Source: Candidatus Syntropharchaeum butanivorans (lineage in GTDB: Archaea; Halobacteriota; Syntropharchaeia; Syntropharchaeales; Syntropharchaeaceae). From it: DNA of 60,260 bases. Below the pieces are notes generated by a model. The model did not search any database. It worked only from the letters and a program-made list of their open reading frames with translations, and was not told where the DNA came from. The stretch is from contig LYOR01000002.1 in assembly GCA_001766825.1 (NCBI GenBank), positions 1 to 60,260 on the forward strand, written 5' to 3'. The position numbers and the translations under genes are program-made. Below are positions 7,567-17,060 of the stretch, piece after piece; positions within the stretch are counted from its first letter, which is position 1; each line of letters starts with the position of its first letter.

Positions 7567-10500
7567 ATGGATGTGTATATCAAGGGTATATACCTTAAGA
7601 ACTTCAAGTCATTCAAGGATGAGACCCATATACCGCTCTTTGATGAGTTCATAGTAATCTCCGGGCCAAACGGCAGCGGAAAGAGTAATGTGGTGGATGC
7701 CATCCTCTTCACACTTGGACTCTCCAGTTCAAGGGATATGCGAGCAGAGAGGTTGACGGATCTCATCTATAACTCCGGGAACGGAGATGGGCTGGACCAT
7801 GCCGAGGTGAGCGTGCACTTTGAGAACCATGATCGTACCATCCCTCTTGACAGAGATGTTGTAACGATCTCAAGGAGGATAAAAAAGACAGATAAGGGGT
7901 ATTACAGTTACTATTATCTCGATGGGAGGCCATGCAGCCTTTCAGAAATACAGGACCTCCTGACAAGATCTTCTGTAACTCCTAACTCCTACAACGTTAT
8001 AATGCAGGGGGATGTAACCAGAATATTAAATATGAGCCCGATTGAGCGTAGAAAAATCATAGATGAGATCTCTGGTGTGGCAGAGTTTGATGAGAAGAAA
8101 GAAAAAGCGTTTGAAGAGCTTGAAGAGGTTAGAAGGAAGATAGATAGATTGGATATAATCTTAGAGGAGCTCTTCAACAGGTCCAAACGCCTTGAGAAGG
8201 AGAGAGATCGTGCACTGGAGTATGAGAAACTGAGAAACGAGAGAAGAAGGTGCGAGGCTCAGTTGCTTCTTGCAACCCTGATCACCAAGGAGAGGGAGCT
8301 GAATGATATCCAGAGCTCAATAGATGAGCGATTGGAGAAGCTTAAACTGATTTCAGGAAGTATATCTGAGAAAACAGCTGAAATGGAGGAGTTGCAGTCA
8401 GAGCTTGACGAGTACGAGGTCCAGGTTATACAAAAGCAGGAGAGAGAGTGGCTGGATGTTAAAAAAGAGATTGAAAGGGTTGTTGAATCCATTAATCAGC
8501 ATAAAATGATCATAGAGCTTAAAAAAGAGAGAATTAATGATTTAAAGGCGCAGAAGAGCAAAATACTTGGAGAGCTTAATTCAACCCGTTCAGGGCTTGA
8601 GAAGATACTGAATCACCTTGATGAAGTTCGGATGAGAAGGGAAGAGTTAAAATATCTTCTGGATGATAAGCTCGCAGTTCTTGAGAGGATAAAGGATGAG
8701 ATTGAATCCACAGATTCAAGAATTAAGGATGCGAGAGAGAGGTTATTCACCCTGCGCGATGAGCTTGAGAGGGAGTTGCGAGTTAAAAACGAGCTTTTGA
8801 TGGAACAGGAGATGTTGTTTGAGAGGGTGAGAAGAAGGTCTGATGAGCTTAATCTGATCTCTGATCAAATAAAGGGTCTTGAGGATCAGCTTGATGAAAA
8901 ACGTAAAGAGGTTGTTGACGGATCGAGAAGGATGAAAGAGCTATCTCAAGAGCTTGAGGAGAATGAGAACAGGATAAAGTTTGAACGATCCAGGCTCAGT
9001 GAGACTGAAGATGCTATAAGAGCCTTAGAACGGAAGATTATGGAGATTGAGGCACAGATAAGGGCTGAAAAAGAGTTTAAGGGGTACAGTGAGGGTGTGA
9101 GATGCATTATGGAGGGTGTAAGGTCGCATCAGCTTGAGGGCGTCTATGGGACGATAGCGGAGCTTGGAGAAGTTGATGAGCGGTTTGCAGTTGCGCTTGA
9201 GGCTGCAGCCGGGGGGAAGATGCAGTATCTCGTGGTCGATACTGACCTTGATGCCCAGCACGCAATAGAGCATCTCAAGCGGATGAAAAAAGGTCGTGCA
9301 ACATTTTTACCCTTAAACAAGCTTAAGGATGGGGTACTACCTCCACTTCCAAAGGAGAAAGGTGTGATTGGGTTTGCAATCAACCTGATCAGGTACGATC
9401 CCATCTTCAGACGGGCTTTCTGGCATGTCTTCAGGGATACACTCGTCGTGGACTCGATCGAGGATGGGAGACGCCTGATGGATAGGTTCCGGTCTGTTAC
9501 ACTCGATGGGGATATCATCGAGAAGAGTGGTGTGATGACAGGTGGTGCACCCCCAAGACCCCGGTTCAGGTTCACAAGCAGTCTTGAGGATGGGTTATTG
9601 AAGCTTCGAGAAGAGGTTGCGGTACTCGAGTCCCGCAGACGCGAGTGCCTTGAGAAGATGAGGGCGCTTGAAAATCAGAGCAGATCGCTCAAGGATGAGA
9701 TATTCAGGCTGGGCAGTGTGACAAATAGGGCACAGGTTGAGATGAGGGAGGTTGAGCGTTTGCTGAATGAGGCCAGAAGCAGGCTTGAGAACCTTGATGA
9801 GAAGGGGGAAAAGGAGCGGATTTCCCAGCTTGAGAGAGCCATCTCCCAATCTACCGGGAAAATATCTGAGCTTGAGCGTGAGATCGAAGATCTTGAGTCC
9901 GGTTTGAGGATATCAAGGATATCAGAGCTTTCAAAGAGGGAACGTGAGATCTCTGAGGAGATCAGAATTATTGAGAGCAAGATTCAGGAGCTTGATCTCT
10001 CGCTTAAGTCCACCACGCTTGAACAGGAGCACCTTGAGAGGCAGATCACCGAAGGAGAGGAGCGGTTGAGAGAGCTGGATGGTTCTATATCCCACGAGAT
10101 GGATGAGATCGAGGAGAATGAATCCAGGATAGAGGTACTTGAGAGCGAGCTTTCAGCCATGCATGAGCGGGAGAAAGCCCTCGAAGAAGAGATTTCGAAT
10201 CTGAAGAGTGGATTCAAGGAGGGTTTTGAGAGGGTAATGCTACTTCGAGAGGAGATCGAGGGCTTAAAGCTGAGGCGTGAACGGATTGATGGTGCAATCT
10301 CCGATCTTAAGAGGATCAAAGAGGGAATTTCATCAGAGATATCATCCCTCAGGGAGAGGATAGACGAGATCGATCTCAGTCTGGATGAGACCAGTATCGA
10401 AGACCCTGATACGATCAGAAGAAGGATCAGAGAGATTGAAGAGGAGATGCATCTGCTTGAGCCTGTCAATATGAGGGCGATAGACGAGTTCAGGGAGGTC

Positions 10501-11076
10501 GAGTCCAGATCCAGAGAGATGATGCGCCGCAGGAAGACACTCTCAAAGGAGCGGGAAGAGATCATTGATCGGATTGAGGGGTATGAACGTCGGAAGTGCG
10601 AGGTTTTTCTCGCGACGTTTGATGCGATAAATCAGAACTTCAAGGAGGTCTTCAGAGAGCTATCTGATGGAGAAGGGGAGCTTATACTCGAATCACCCGA
10701 TAATCCATTTGAAGGGGGGATGCTGATCAAAGTTCAACCGGCAGGAAAGCCCTTCCAGCGGTTAGAGGCACTATCTGGTGGGGAGAAAAGCCTTACGGCA
10801 CTTGCTCTCCTGTTTGCAATCCAGCGATACCGGCCAGCACCCTTCTATGTGCTGGATGAGGTGGATATGATGCTCGATGGTGCGAACGTCGAGAAGGTCG
10901 CGAGAATGATCAGGAAGCTATCAAATGGGACACAGTTCATCGTTGTTTCGTTGAGAGAACCCATGATCGAGTATGCATCAAGAACAATCGGGGTTGTGAT
11001 GCAGGAGAAGAACATATCCACGATCACAGGGATCAAACTCAATGGGCGAGACTCTCAAGTGCGGACTTCAACCTGA
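7567..11076 (+). CDS. smc: Chromosome segregation protein SMC
   Basis: A 1169-residue SMC ATPase. The N-terminal Walker A is GPNGSGKSNVVDAI (residues about 35-48). A coiled coil runs to about residue 500, followed by the hinge (about 510-645, with EGVYGTIAELGEV and a VMTGGAPP end) and a second coiled coil. The C-terminal ABC signature is LSGGEKSLTALALLF, followed by Walker B FYVLDEVDMMLDG. Length and domain order are normal for archaeal SMC. It condenses and segregates the chromosome. No ScpA or ScpB partner lies beside it. Its 3' end overlaps the convergent rpo3 gene by 38 bases. Confidence 0.96.
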   Translation: MDVYIKGIYLKNFKSFKDETHIPLFDEFIVISGPNGSGKSNVVDAILFTLGLSSSRDMRAERLTDLIYNSGNGDGLDHAEVSVHFENHDRTIPLDRDVVTISRRIKKTDKGYYSYYYLDGRPCSLSEIQDLLTRSSVTPNSYNVIMQGDVTRILNMSPIERRKIIDEISGVAEFDEKKEKAFEELEEVRRKIDRLDIILEELFNRSKRLEKERDRALEYEKLRNERRRCEAQLLLATLITKERELNDIQSSIDERLEKLKLISGSISEKTAEMEELQSELDEYEVQVIQKQEREWLDVKKEIERVVESINQHKMIIELKKERINDLKAQKSKILGELNSTRSGLEKILNHLDEVRMRREELKYLLDDKLAVLERIKDEIESTDSRIKDARERLFTLRDELERELRVKNELLMEQEMLFERVRRRSDELNLISDQIKGLEDQLDEKRKEVVDGSRRMKELSQELEENENRIKFERSRLSETEDAIRALERKIMEIEAQIRAEKEFKGYSEGVRCIMEGVRSHQLEGVYGTIAELGEVDERFAVALEAAAGGKMQYLVVDTDLDAQHAIEHLKRMKKGRATFLPLNKLKDGVLPPLPKEKGVIGFAINLIRYDPIFRRAFWHVFRDTLVVDSIEDGRRLMDRFRSVTLDGDIIEKSGVMTGGAPPRPRFRFTSSLEDGLLKLREEVAVLESRRRECLEKMRALENQSRSLKDEIFRLGSVTNRAQVEMREVERLLNEARSRLENLDEKGEKERISQLERAISQSTGKISELEREIEDLESGLRISRISELSKREREISEEIRIIESKIQELDLSLKSTTLEQEHLERQITEGEERLRELDGSISHEMDEIEENESRIEVLESELSAMHEREKALEEEISNLKSGFKEGFERVMLLREEIEGLKLRRERIDGAISDLKRIKEGISSEISSLRERIDEIDLSLDETSIEDPDTIRRRIREIEEEMHLLEPVNMRAIDEFREVESRSREMMRRRKTLSKEREEIIDRIEGYERRKCEVFLATFDAINQNFKEVFRELSDGEGELILESPDNPFEGGMLIKVQPAGKPFQRLEALSGGEKSLTALALLFAIQRYRPAPFYVLDEVDMMLDGANVEKVARMIRKLSNGTQFIVVSLREPMIEYASRTIGVVMQEKNISTITGIKLNGRDSQVRTST

Positions 11077-11833
11077 TCGCTCGCTCCTTGAGCAGATGGA
11101 TTGCATACGCGATCGTCATGCTTGCGCTCATCCCACCATCGGTCTCAAGCGTGAAGAGGAACGCATCTGGCTCCTCCTCGATTACAATACCCTGAAGCTC
11201 ACATACATCCAGGCACAGCTTGCAGTAAGAGCAGTTGATATCATCTCCGATCATAACGCGTCCATCTACAAGCCTGAAGACATCCCGCGGGCAGATACTC
11301 ACGCACCTGGCACAGTCATTACAATCTGTGATACTCACATGTGGAACGTTCTTATAACCACAGACAACTGCACTTTGCCATTTCGCGTGCATCTCTCCGG
11401 TTCCAAGCCTTATAATCGCGTTCAAAAGCAGCTTCTGCCCTTCCTTCAGATCAACGATCGGTATCCTGTCATCTGCAACCGAGATATTTTCATCCCCCAT
11501 GATGAGATCGGATGAGTAGACCATCTTTGGCCCTTCTGCACTGATCGTGGCGGTTGTCTGGCAGAGCGCGCATCCATCTTCGCACGTACACTCATCTTCC
11601 ATCACATAACCGGTGGGATCTGCCTTAAGCGGGATGAGCGCCAGACGAAGTGCGATCTGTTCATCGAAAAGTATCGAGGTATTCTCATAGAAGTGCACTT
11701 CATCGATCGCAAGCCTCGGTATCTCATTGATCATACACCGCCTCAACGCATTTGCAAACGCGGGTGTGACACCGGACAGGATAAACTTCGCCTTTCTCTC
11801 ACCCAGATCGATGACTTTGACCTCGATGCCCAC
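11039..11833 (-). CDS. rpoD: DNA-directed RNA polymerase subunit D (Rpo3)
   Basis: A 264-residue archaeal homologue of bacterial alpha/eukaryotic Rpb3, with the assembly motif TPAFANALRRCMINEIP near residue 25. It carries an inserted ferredoxin-like domain with two cysteine clusters (CNDCARCVSICP and CSYCKLCLDVCE, residues about 165-215), as in the 4Fe-4S-containing D subunits of many methanogens. The start is a GTG at 11833, with GGAGG 6 bases upstream. The upstream rps11 stop codon precedes it directly (TGAGTG). It is the last gene of an rps13-rps4-rps11-rpo3 operon, the usual archaeal order. Confidence 0.96.
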   Translation of the reverse strand: MGIEVKVIDLGERKAKFILSGVTPAFANALRRCMINEIPRLAIDEVHFYENTSILFDEQIALRLALIPLKADPTGYVMEDECTCEDGCALCQTTATISAEGPKMVYSSDLIMGDENISVADDRIPIVDLKEGQKLLLNAIIRLGTGEMHAKWQSAVVCGYKNVPHVSITDCNDCARCVSICPRDVFRLVDGRVMIGDDINCSYCKLCLDVCELQGIVIEEEPDAFLFTLETDGGMSASMTIAYAIHLLKERAIRLKSALESLAH

Positions 11834-12217
11834 TCACACCCTCCTTCCGCGCTTTCCTCCCTTGGGTTTCGTCCCGTCATGCGGAATGGGTGTAACATCC
11901 TCGATTCTACCTATCTTAAGGCCCGCCCTTGCAAAAGCGCGAATCGCCGGCTGTGCACCAGGTCCAGGGCTATGCTCCCTGTGTCCACCTGGGGCCCTCA
12001 CCTTTATATGAATCCCGGTGATCCCCTTCTCCTTTATCTCCTCTGCAAGCTCGGTTGCCATCTGCATTGCAGTGTATGCCGAACTCTCATCCCTTGCAGC
12101 CTTCACGATCATCCCACCAGAGGATTTCGCAATCACCTCTGCACCTGTGATATCTGTGATCGTGATAATCGTGTTGTTGAAGGATGCATGGATATGTGCA
12201 ACTGCCCATTTACCCAT
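11834..12217 (-). CDS. rps11: 30S ribosomal protein S11 (uS11)
   Basis: A 127-residue universal small-subunit protein of the platform. It is recognised from the N-terminal [20 protein letters not shown] block and the C-terminal [18 protein letters not shown] tail. The ATG at 12217 overlaps the rps4 stop codon (TGATG) and follows a GGGGTGAG site. A TTG three bases earlier is less likely. Length is standard for archaeal S11. Confidence 0.97.
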   Translation of the reverse strand: MGKWAVAHIHASFNNTIITITDITGAEVIAKSSGGMIVKAARDESSAYTAMQMATELAEEIKEKGITGIHIKVRAPGGHREHSPGPGAQPAIRAFARAGLKIGRIEDVTPIPHDGTKPKGGKRGRRV

Positions 12218-12783
12218 CAACTCTCACCCCCTTCAAGTGGTGCTTCAATCTCGACCTTAGCAGGTCTTACAGGATGTCCTTCTTCTGCGAGTGGTGATCC
12301 CACGTAATAATCGATCCCTGCCTCCTCCTCCCTCTTCACCATGTACCCGGGGATCGTGATCCGTCGCCCGTTGATCGCGATATGCCCGTGAACGATGAGC
12401 TGCCTTGCCTGTCTCATCGAGCTTGCGAGGTTCTTCTGAGCCACAAGCGTCTGCAATCTCCTGTTAAGGAGATCCTCGACGGTAAGTGCGAGTACATCAT
12501 CCAGCTCTCCATCCATATCGAGTATCCCCTTCCGCTTGAGACTCTCAAGGAGGTTATCAATCTCCCGCTTTGTATTCTCATTCATGATCCCTGAGGCTCT
12601 TGCCGCAAGTAGCTTTCTTGCCACCCGTCTGTACTTCCTGAGCATACTCTCTGCTTTCCATAGCTCCCGCTTGTTCCGCAGCCCATATCGCTTCACGAGG
12701 TTTGCCTCCTCCTCGAGCTTCTCATGCTGCCATGGGTAGCGGGGAGTTTCATACTGCTTCCTGCACTTACCAGGGTATCCCAT
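12217..12783 (-). CDS. rps4: 30S ribosomal protein S4 (uS4)
   Basis: A 188-residue primary 16S rRNA-binding protein. The archaeal-type N-terminus [18 protein letters not shown] identifies the start at 12783, preceded by GGGGGT. The longer frame to 12807 would add eight residues unlike the family. The S4 RNA-binding domain follows at residues about 105-170 ([20 protein letters not shown], then [18 protein letters not shown]). It sits between rps13 and rps11 in the conserved operon. Confidence 0.97.
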   Translation of the reverse strand: MGYPGKCRKQYETPRYPWQHEKLEEEANLVKRYGLRNKRELWKAESMLRKYRRVARKLLAARASGIMNENTKREIDNLLESLKRKGILDMDGELDDVLALTVEDLLNRRLQTLVAQKNLASSMRQARQLIVHGHIAINGRRITIPGYMVKREEEAGIDYYVGSPLAEEGHPVRPAKVEIEAPLEGGES

Positions 12784-12803
12784 CAGCCGACCCCCTTCTT
12801 TGT

Positions 12804-13265
12804 TCACTTCTTCTTCTTTCTACTGACACCAACAACCGCTCCTTTTCGCCCGGTGGATTTTGTACGCTGGCCTCTCACCTTATGCCCCCGCTCATGCCTG
12901 ATCCCCCGATAACACCTGATCATCTTCATGAAGTTGATATCCTCCCGGAGTGTCATCAGTGACTCTGCCGCGATAAGATGCCTGTTCTCTCCTGTAAATG
13001 GATCTCTCTGGCGGTTCATCATCCAGACAGGGAGCGCATCATCTATCTCACCCTCTATCTGGGTGGCAAGACGGGAGATCGCATCATCTGGCAGGTAACC
13101 CATCACGGCATCAGGATCAACTCCTGCTCGCTTCGCTATTACTCTGGCGACACGTCTTCCAATCCCTCTGATTCCTGTTAGAGCAAACTCTACCTTCTGC
13201 CTGCCCTGGAGATCCGTATTTGCAATGCGCACAATGTGCCTGAACCTGTCTCTATCCTCTTCCAT
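12804..13265 (-). CDS. rps13: 30S ribosomal protein S13 (uS13)
   Basis: A 153-residue head protein of the small subunit. It has the helix-hairpin-helix segment LTGIRGIGRRVARVIAKRAG and the basic C-terminal block RCYRGIRHERGHKVRGQRTK, followed by a lysine-rich tail. It is the first gene of the rps13-rps4-rps11-rpo3 operon, and its stop lies 20 bases before rps4. Confidence 0.97.
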   Translation of the reverse strand: MEEDRDRFRHIVRIANTDLQGRQKVEFALTGIRGIGRRVARVIAKRAGVDPDAVMGYLPDDAISRLATQIEGEIDDALPVWMMNRQRDPFTGENRHLIAAESLMTLREDINFMKMIRCYRGIRHERGHKVRGQRTKSTGRKGAVVGVSRKKKK

Positions 13266-13305
13266 CCATAAGCCCCTATGATCCGGGGTTTATTAAGTCT
13301 TGTGG

Positions 13306-14493
13306 CTATAGATACACATGCTCAAACGGGCCACTCATCCCCTCATAATTGAAGAGTTTTCGATCCTCCTCGATTGTGTACCGATATAGTGGAGTCTCCC
13401 TGGATCTCTTTCCCTTCTTCATACCCTCGAGATAGGACCTCACAAGCTCCGGGGTGATGCGATCTGCCCCGACGCGATAAGCCTCGGTCAACACGCCCCG
13501 TATCGTTGATATAAGCCCGGTGAGATCCTCCGCGATGTTCACCAGAATATCCGTGGCATCATCATCGATTAGCCTCCTCTCCATCCTCCGGTAGATCACA
13601 TTCCTGAAGAACCCTCTATCCTCTTCTTCTACTGGTGATCCAAGGGTATAAACCCCGTCAAGTTTCTTTTTCAGGTGATCAAACCCTGGTCTGGAGGTTA
13701 AAGCGACTGGGGCTGTCAAGATGAGGTGGCATGATAACCTCATAATGAGATCTGACCTCTTCAAAAAGAGGTTGAGGGCCTCCTCGTCATTCAGGATGAA
13801 GTTCATCTCATCGAGTATGAGAAGAACTCTGCCCCCCTCTGCCTCTTCAATCGCCCTGATAAAGCAATCAATCTCCGTGATAAGATCAATGAGTCTCTGC
13901 TCAATCTCCTCATCCGGGATTAACTCGGGCGCTTGAGTTTTCAGCATGGTGCAGTTTGATCTCGTGAAGCAGAAGAGACAGGACCCGAAGCACTCCCTGC
14001 TTCTCGATCTGTAGTTGAGTTTAAACCTGAGGCGGCCTGAGAGCGGGACCCTGAATGACCTCTGTATCAATTCATCCTCTTCTTGCGTAAGATTGGTTAC
14101 ATCGATGAGAAAGGACTCAAATCTTTTCTTTGTCTCTTCTTCAACCTTTATTCCATTTTCACAGAGCTCATAAACCTTTATCGCCAGAGCGGTGAAGAAT
14201 GCAAGAAGATCGATTGCACCGAGATCGAATAGCTCCTTTACATGGTACGTCAGCACGAGAAATCCCCTCTCTTCAAGTAACATTGAGAGCCTGTTGAGTT
14301 CGGTTGTAACCCCACTCCCCTCATCTCCTATAAAGAGAAGTTTCTCCCCCTTCCCGGATGAGATAATCCTACTCTTCATCTCATCGACTGGAGTTTTGCG
14401 CTCAACGTAAAATTCCTCCATCTCCTTTGCGGTCTCAATCGGTCTCAGGAAGAAGGCGTTATAGGCATATCCCAGACTTTTTGCAGACGGCAT
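13306..14493 (-). CDS. P-loop ATPase-like protein with degenerate Walker A and a four-cysteine cluster
   Basis: A 395-residue protein of unknown function with an AAA/Orc-like layout. The Walker A position reads GDEGSGVTT (residues 56-64), with Val62 where the invariant Lys should be. The Walker B is clear (RVLLILDEMNF, residues 222-232). A basic insert holds Cys168, Cys172, Cys175 and Cys181, a likely metal or Fe-S site. The C-terminal third looks like a lid plus winged-helix segment. An AGGAGG site precedes the ATG, which follows the rhomboid gene stop directly. Possible roles are a regulatory or recruitment ATPase homologue with weak or no ATP hydrolysis. I do not recognise the family. Confidence 0.6.
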   Translation of the reverse strand: MPSAKSLGYAYNAFFLRPIETAKEMEEFYVERKTPVDEMKSRIISSGKGEKLLFIGDEGSGVTTELNRLSMLLEERGFLVLTYHVKELFDLGAIDLLAFFTALAIKVYELCENGIKVEEETKKRFESFLIDVTNLTQEEDELIQRSFRVPLSGRLRFKLNYRSRSRECFGSCLFCFTRSNCTMLKTQAPELIPDEEIEQRLIDLITEIDCFIRAIEEAEGGRVLLILDEMNFILNDEEALNLFLKRSDLIMRLSCHLILTAPVALTSRPGFDHLKKKLDGVYTLGSPVEEEDRGFFRNVIYRRMERRLIDDDATDILVNIAEDLTGLISTIRGVLTEAYRVGADRITPELVRSYLEGMKKGKRSRETPLYRYTIEEDRKLFNYEGMSGPFEHVYL

Positions 14494-15120
14494 TTATTGT
14501 AACCTCCATCCTCTTCTTTGCTTTATCACTCCTTCTTTCTTCAGGTACTTGCCGATCAGAATCCCTCCAACAAGCCCACTGAGGTGTGCTGTATGAGCGA
14601 TCATATCCCCGGAGCGTGCCATCAGTATATCAAACGCGGCAAGCAGGAGTACCGCAAATGTTATTCTCATCGGGATGAAGTAGATGAATATAATCATATC
14701 TGGTTCAAGGATTGCAAGAACCCCCAGAATCCCATACAATGCCCCGCTTGCGCCTATCACCGAGGAAGATGGGGAGGTAAGTATATGTCCAACCCCTCCA
14801 AGAATCCCACATAGCAGGAATATGAAGAGGAACCTGTTACTTCCAACCCTCTGCTCAAGTGCAGGTCCAAAGAAGAGGAGAAAGAGCATGTTGAAGAATA
14901 GATGTCCCATGCTGCCATGGAGAAAGATATGGGTTACAAGCGTCCATGGGTGGGAGGCTAAAGTTGCAGCGCTCAACGCGAAGTAATAGGTAAAGTGTGG
15001 GATGAGCTGAAGGAAATAAACCACGATACAGATCCCGATGAGGTAAAGGGAGTAGTTCTTGTATGGTACATAGTACCTGTACGGCTCATAGTACGTAGTT
15101 CCATCATATCTCCGGGTCAT
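14494..15120 (-). CDS. Rhomboid-family intramembrane serine protease
   Basis: A 208-residue protein with six predicted membrane segments. It shows the rhomboid catalytic dyad: Ser in GASGALYGILG (TM4) and His in AHTAHLSGLVGG (TM6). The L1-loop/TM2 motif HGSMGHLFFNM is present. The N-terminus is tyrosine-rich (YYEPYRYYVPYKNY). It cleaves transmembrane substrates within the membrane; targets are unknown. It overlaps the upstream APS-kinase-like gene by 17 bases and has GGAGGGGAG before its ATG. Confidence 0.9.
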   Translation of the reverse strand: MTRRYDGTTYYEPYRYYVPYKNYSLYLIGICIVVYFLQLIPHFTYYFALSAATLASHPWTLVTHIFLHGSMGHLFFNMLFLLFFGPALEQRVGSNRFLFIFLLCGILGGVGHILTSPSSSVIGASGALYGILGVLAILEPDMIIFIYFIPMRITFAVLLLAAFDILMARSGDMIAHTAHLSGLVGGILIGKYLKKEGVIKQRRGWRLQ

Positions 15121-15673
15121 CTCCCCTCCTCATTCCGGCAGATCCAAACCTGCCGATCACCCACTCCACAATAACCTCTGCTGCCTCATGGGCCTCCATC
15201 CTGGATGTCTCGATCACAATCTCAGGTTTCTCCGGTGCCTCATAGGGGACATTCACGCCGGGAACATTTGCACCGGATTTTGCCCGCTCATATATTCCCT
15301 TCGGTGAGTACTTTGCATCTCGAATGGACTCTCTCTTCATGCACAGATCAAGCGGGGCCTTTATGTATACCTCAATAAAGTTCGGGATCAGATCACGTGC
15401 AAAATCACGATAACTCTTCCGATTGGCCGTTGCATCGATTATAACATTTTTCCCCTCTTCAAAAAGCAACTTGGCCATGTACCCTAAGCTTCTGTAGACG
15501 ATATCCCGCTCCATCTCTGAGTAGGTCGGAACCGGGGTTATGTACCTCCTGATCTCATCAAGCTCAAGTCTTCTGGCAGATATACCCATTTTTTCAAGCG
15601 CTTGAGAGACCGCATCTGCGATCGTCGTCTTTCCGGATCCAGGCAAGCCTGTAAGCCACATCACCCATGCCAT
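15104..15673 (-). CDS. cysC: Adenylylsulfate-kinase-like protein
   Basis: A 189-residue P-loop kinase of the APS kinase family. It has Walker A GLPGSGKTT (residues 9-17), a DATANRKSYRDFAR segment in place of the usual APS-binding block, and KYSPKGIYERAKSGANVPGVN near the lid. The family phosphorylates adenylylsulfate to PAPS. No ATP sulfurylase or PAPS reductase is nearby, so another small-molecule substrate is possible. A TATA box ends about 28 bases upstream and there is no ribosome site, suggesting a leaderless or nearly leaderless message. Confidence 0.7.
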   Translation of the reverse strand: MAWVMWLTGLPGSGKTTIADAVSQALEKMGISARRLELDEIRRYITPVPTYSEMERDIVYRSLGYMAKLLFEEGKNVIIDATANRKSYRDFARDLIPNFIEVYIKAPLDLCMKRESIRDAKYSPKGIYERAKSGANVPGVNVPYEAPEKPEIVIETSRMEAHEAAEVIVEWVIGRFGSAGMRRGDDPEI

Positions 15674-15700
15674 CTGATCAGTTATACTTTTTCCTGTAAG

Positions 15701-15710
15701 CTTATATAGT
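15701..15710 (-). promoter_or_regulatory. TATA box of the cysC-rhomboid-ATPase unit
   Basis: ACTATATAAG on the minus strand, about 30 bases upstream of the cysC start at 15673. This places transcription initiation almost at the start codon. Confidence 0.5.
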
Positions 15711-15754
15711 TGCTCTATGGAAAAATGGAAAAATAGATCAGAAGAATCCGGGGG

Positions 15755-16918
15755 TTAAATCACCCCCTCTCTCTTTAACTCCTCGATCTTCGCCTCATCA
15801 TAACCAAGCCCCTTCAGAACCTCGGTTGTATGTTCACCGAGCAGGGGCGGTGGAGACCTCCGATCACACGGGGTCTCTGAGAATTTTATCGGGAGTGCGA
15901 TCTGTTTTATCCTCCCCTCTTTTGGATGATCGATCTCGAAGAACATACCACGTTCGATGAAGTTGGGGTCATTCAGTGCCTCCTCCACGGTCTGAACCGG
16001 TGTGACACAGGTATCCTTATCTTTGAAGATCTCAAGCCACTCATCCCTTGTCTTCTGCTTAAATACCTCCTGAAGCTCTCTCTTAAGCTCTTCCTTCTCC
16101 TCATCACTCAGCCCAAAGCTGTGTCTCTCTATCAGATCCGCTCTTCCCATTCCCTCACACATCTCTGCCCAGAACTTATCTTCTATATTACCTATCGAGA
16201 GCCATTTGCCATCTTTCGTCTGGTAAACATTATAATATGGGGCTTCTCCCCTGAGCTCCGCTTTTTCACGCTTTCCTGCGATATAATCGCCTATATTTGC
16301 GATGTTGTAGGAGAGCATGCAATCTGTCATGGACATATCGATGTACTGGCCCTTTCCTATCCTGTCCCGTGCCAGGAGGGCCGCAAGAATTGCAAGGGCA
16401 GAATAGACACCTATTGTCATATCAGCCACCGGAATGCCAGGTATCACCGGCTCTTTCAGCCCTGTTCGCTCAAGTATCCCTGCTATGCTAATATAGTTTA
16501 TATCATGCCCTGGTTCGTTCCTGTACGGACCGGTCTGCCCATATCCTGTGGATGAGCAGTAGATCAGGTTTGGGTTTACCTTACTGAGCTCTTCATATCC
16601 CAGCCCGAGCCTCTCCATCACCCCTGGCCTGAAGGACTCAAACAGCACGTCAGCCTCTGCAGCAAGACGCTTCAGTATCTCCTTGGCAGCCTCTTTTCTC
16701 AGGTTAAGGGTCATGCTACGCTTGTTCCTGTTGAGAAGCAGGAATATGGCGTTCTCCTCCTTCAGTTTTGGGGGGATCCATCGCATGTAGTCTCCGATCT
16801 TGGGCTCCTCAATCTTGAGTACATCCGCCCCAAGATCGGCCAGTATCATCGTGCAGTACTCAAACGGTAGCATCCGACTCAGGTCCAGGATCCTGATACC
16901 TTCCAGTGCACCTTTCAT
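15755..16918 (-). CDS. Class III CoA-transferase (CaiB/BaiF family)
   Basis: A 387-residue family III CoA-transferase. It shows the N-terminal GIRILDLSRMLPFEYCTM block, LKIEEPKIGDYMR, the SFRPGVMERLGLGYE segment and the conserved active-site Asp in PGHDINYISIAG (about residue 164). The C-terminal TEVLKGLGYDEAKIEEL is typical. Such enzymes move CoA between carboxylates, or act as alpha-methylacyl-CoA racemases. With the beta-oxidation operon 9 kb away, activation of a fatty or branched acid is a reasonable inference. It is monocistronic here, with a possible TATA near 16962. Confidence 0.85.
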   Translation of the reverse strand: MKGALEGIRILDLSRMLPFEYCTMILADLGADVLKIEEPKIGDYMRWIPPKLKEENAIFLLLNRNKRSMTLNLRKEAAKEILKRLAAEADVLFESFRPGVMERLGLGYEELSKVNPNLIYCSSTGYGQTGPYRNEPGHDINYISIAGILERTGLKEPVIPGIPVADMTIGVYSALAILAALLARDRIGKGQYIDMSMTDCMLSYNIANIGDYIAGKREKAELRGEAPYYNVYQTKDGKWLSIGNIEDKFWAEMCEGMGRADLIERHSFGLSDEEKEELKRELQEVFKQKTRDEWLEIFKDKDTCVTPVQTVEEALNDPNFIERGMFFEIDHPKEGRIKQIALPIKFSETPCDRRSPPPLLGEHTTEVLKGLGYDEAKIEELKREGVI

Positions 16919-17060
16919 ATACGATCACTCTCCTCTGTCTTCCAACTTCAACCCGGGGGGTTAAATAATCTTTGATCATGGAGGTTAGAGGAGTCTGGTT
17001 GAGATATAGAAAGTTTCATATAAAATTAAAGAGGGTATAAGAGAGAGGCGTGATATTTGC

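Noticed and set aside
7470..7766. N-terminal extension of the methyltransferase frame to 7766
   Set aside because: It overlaps smc and its promoter, while an ATG at 7469 with AGGTGA fits family length.
9984..10565. 193-codon serine-rich frame antisense to smc
   Set aside because: Low-complexity Ser/Ile composition is the antisense shadow of Glu/Arg/Leu-rich coiled coil.
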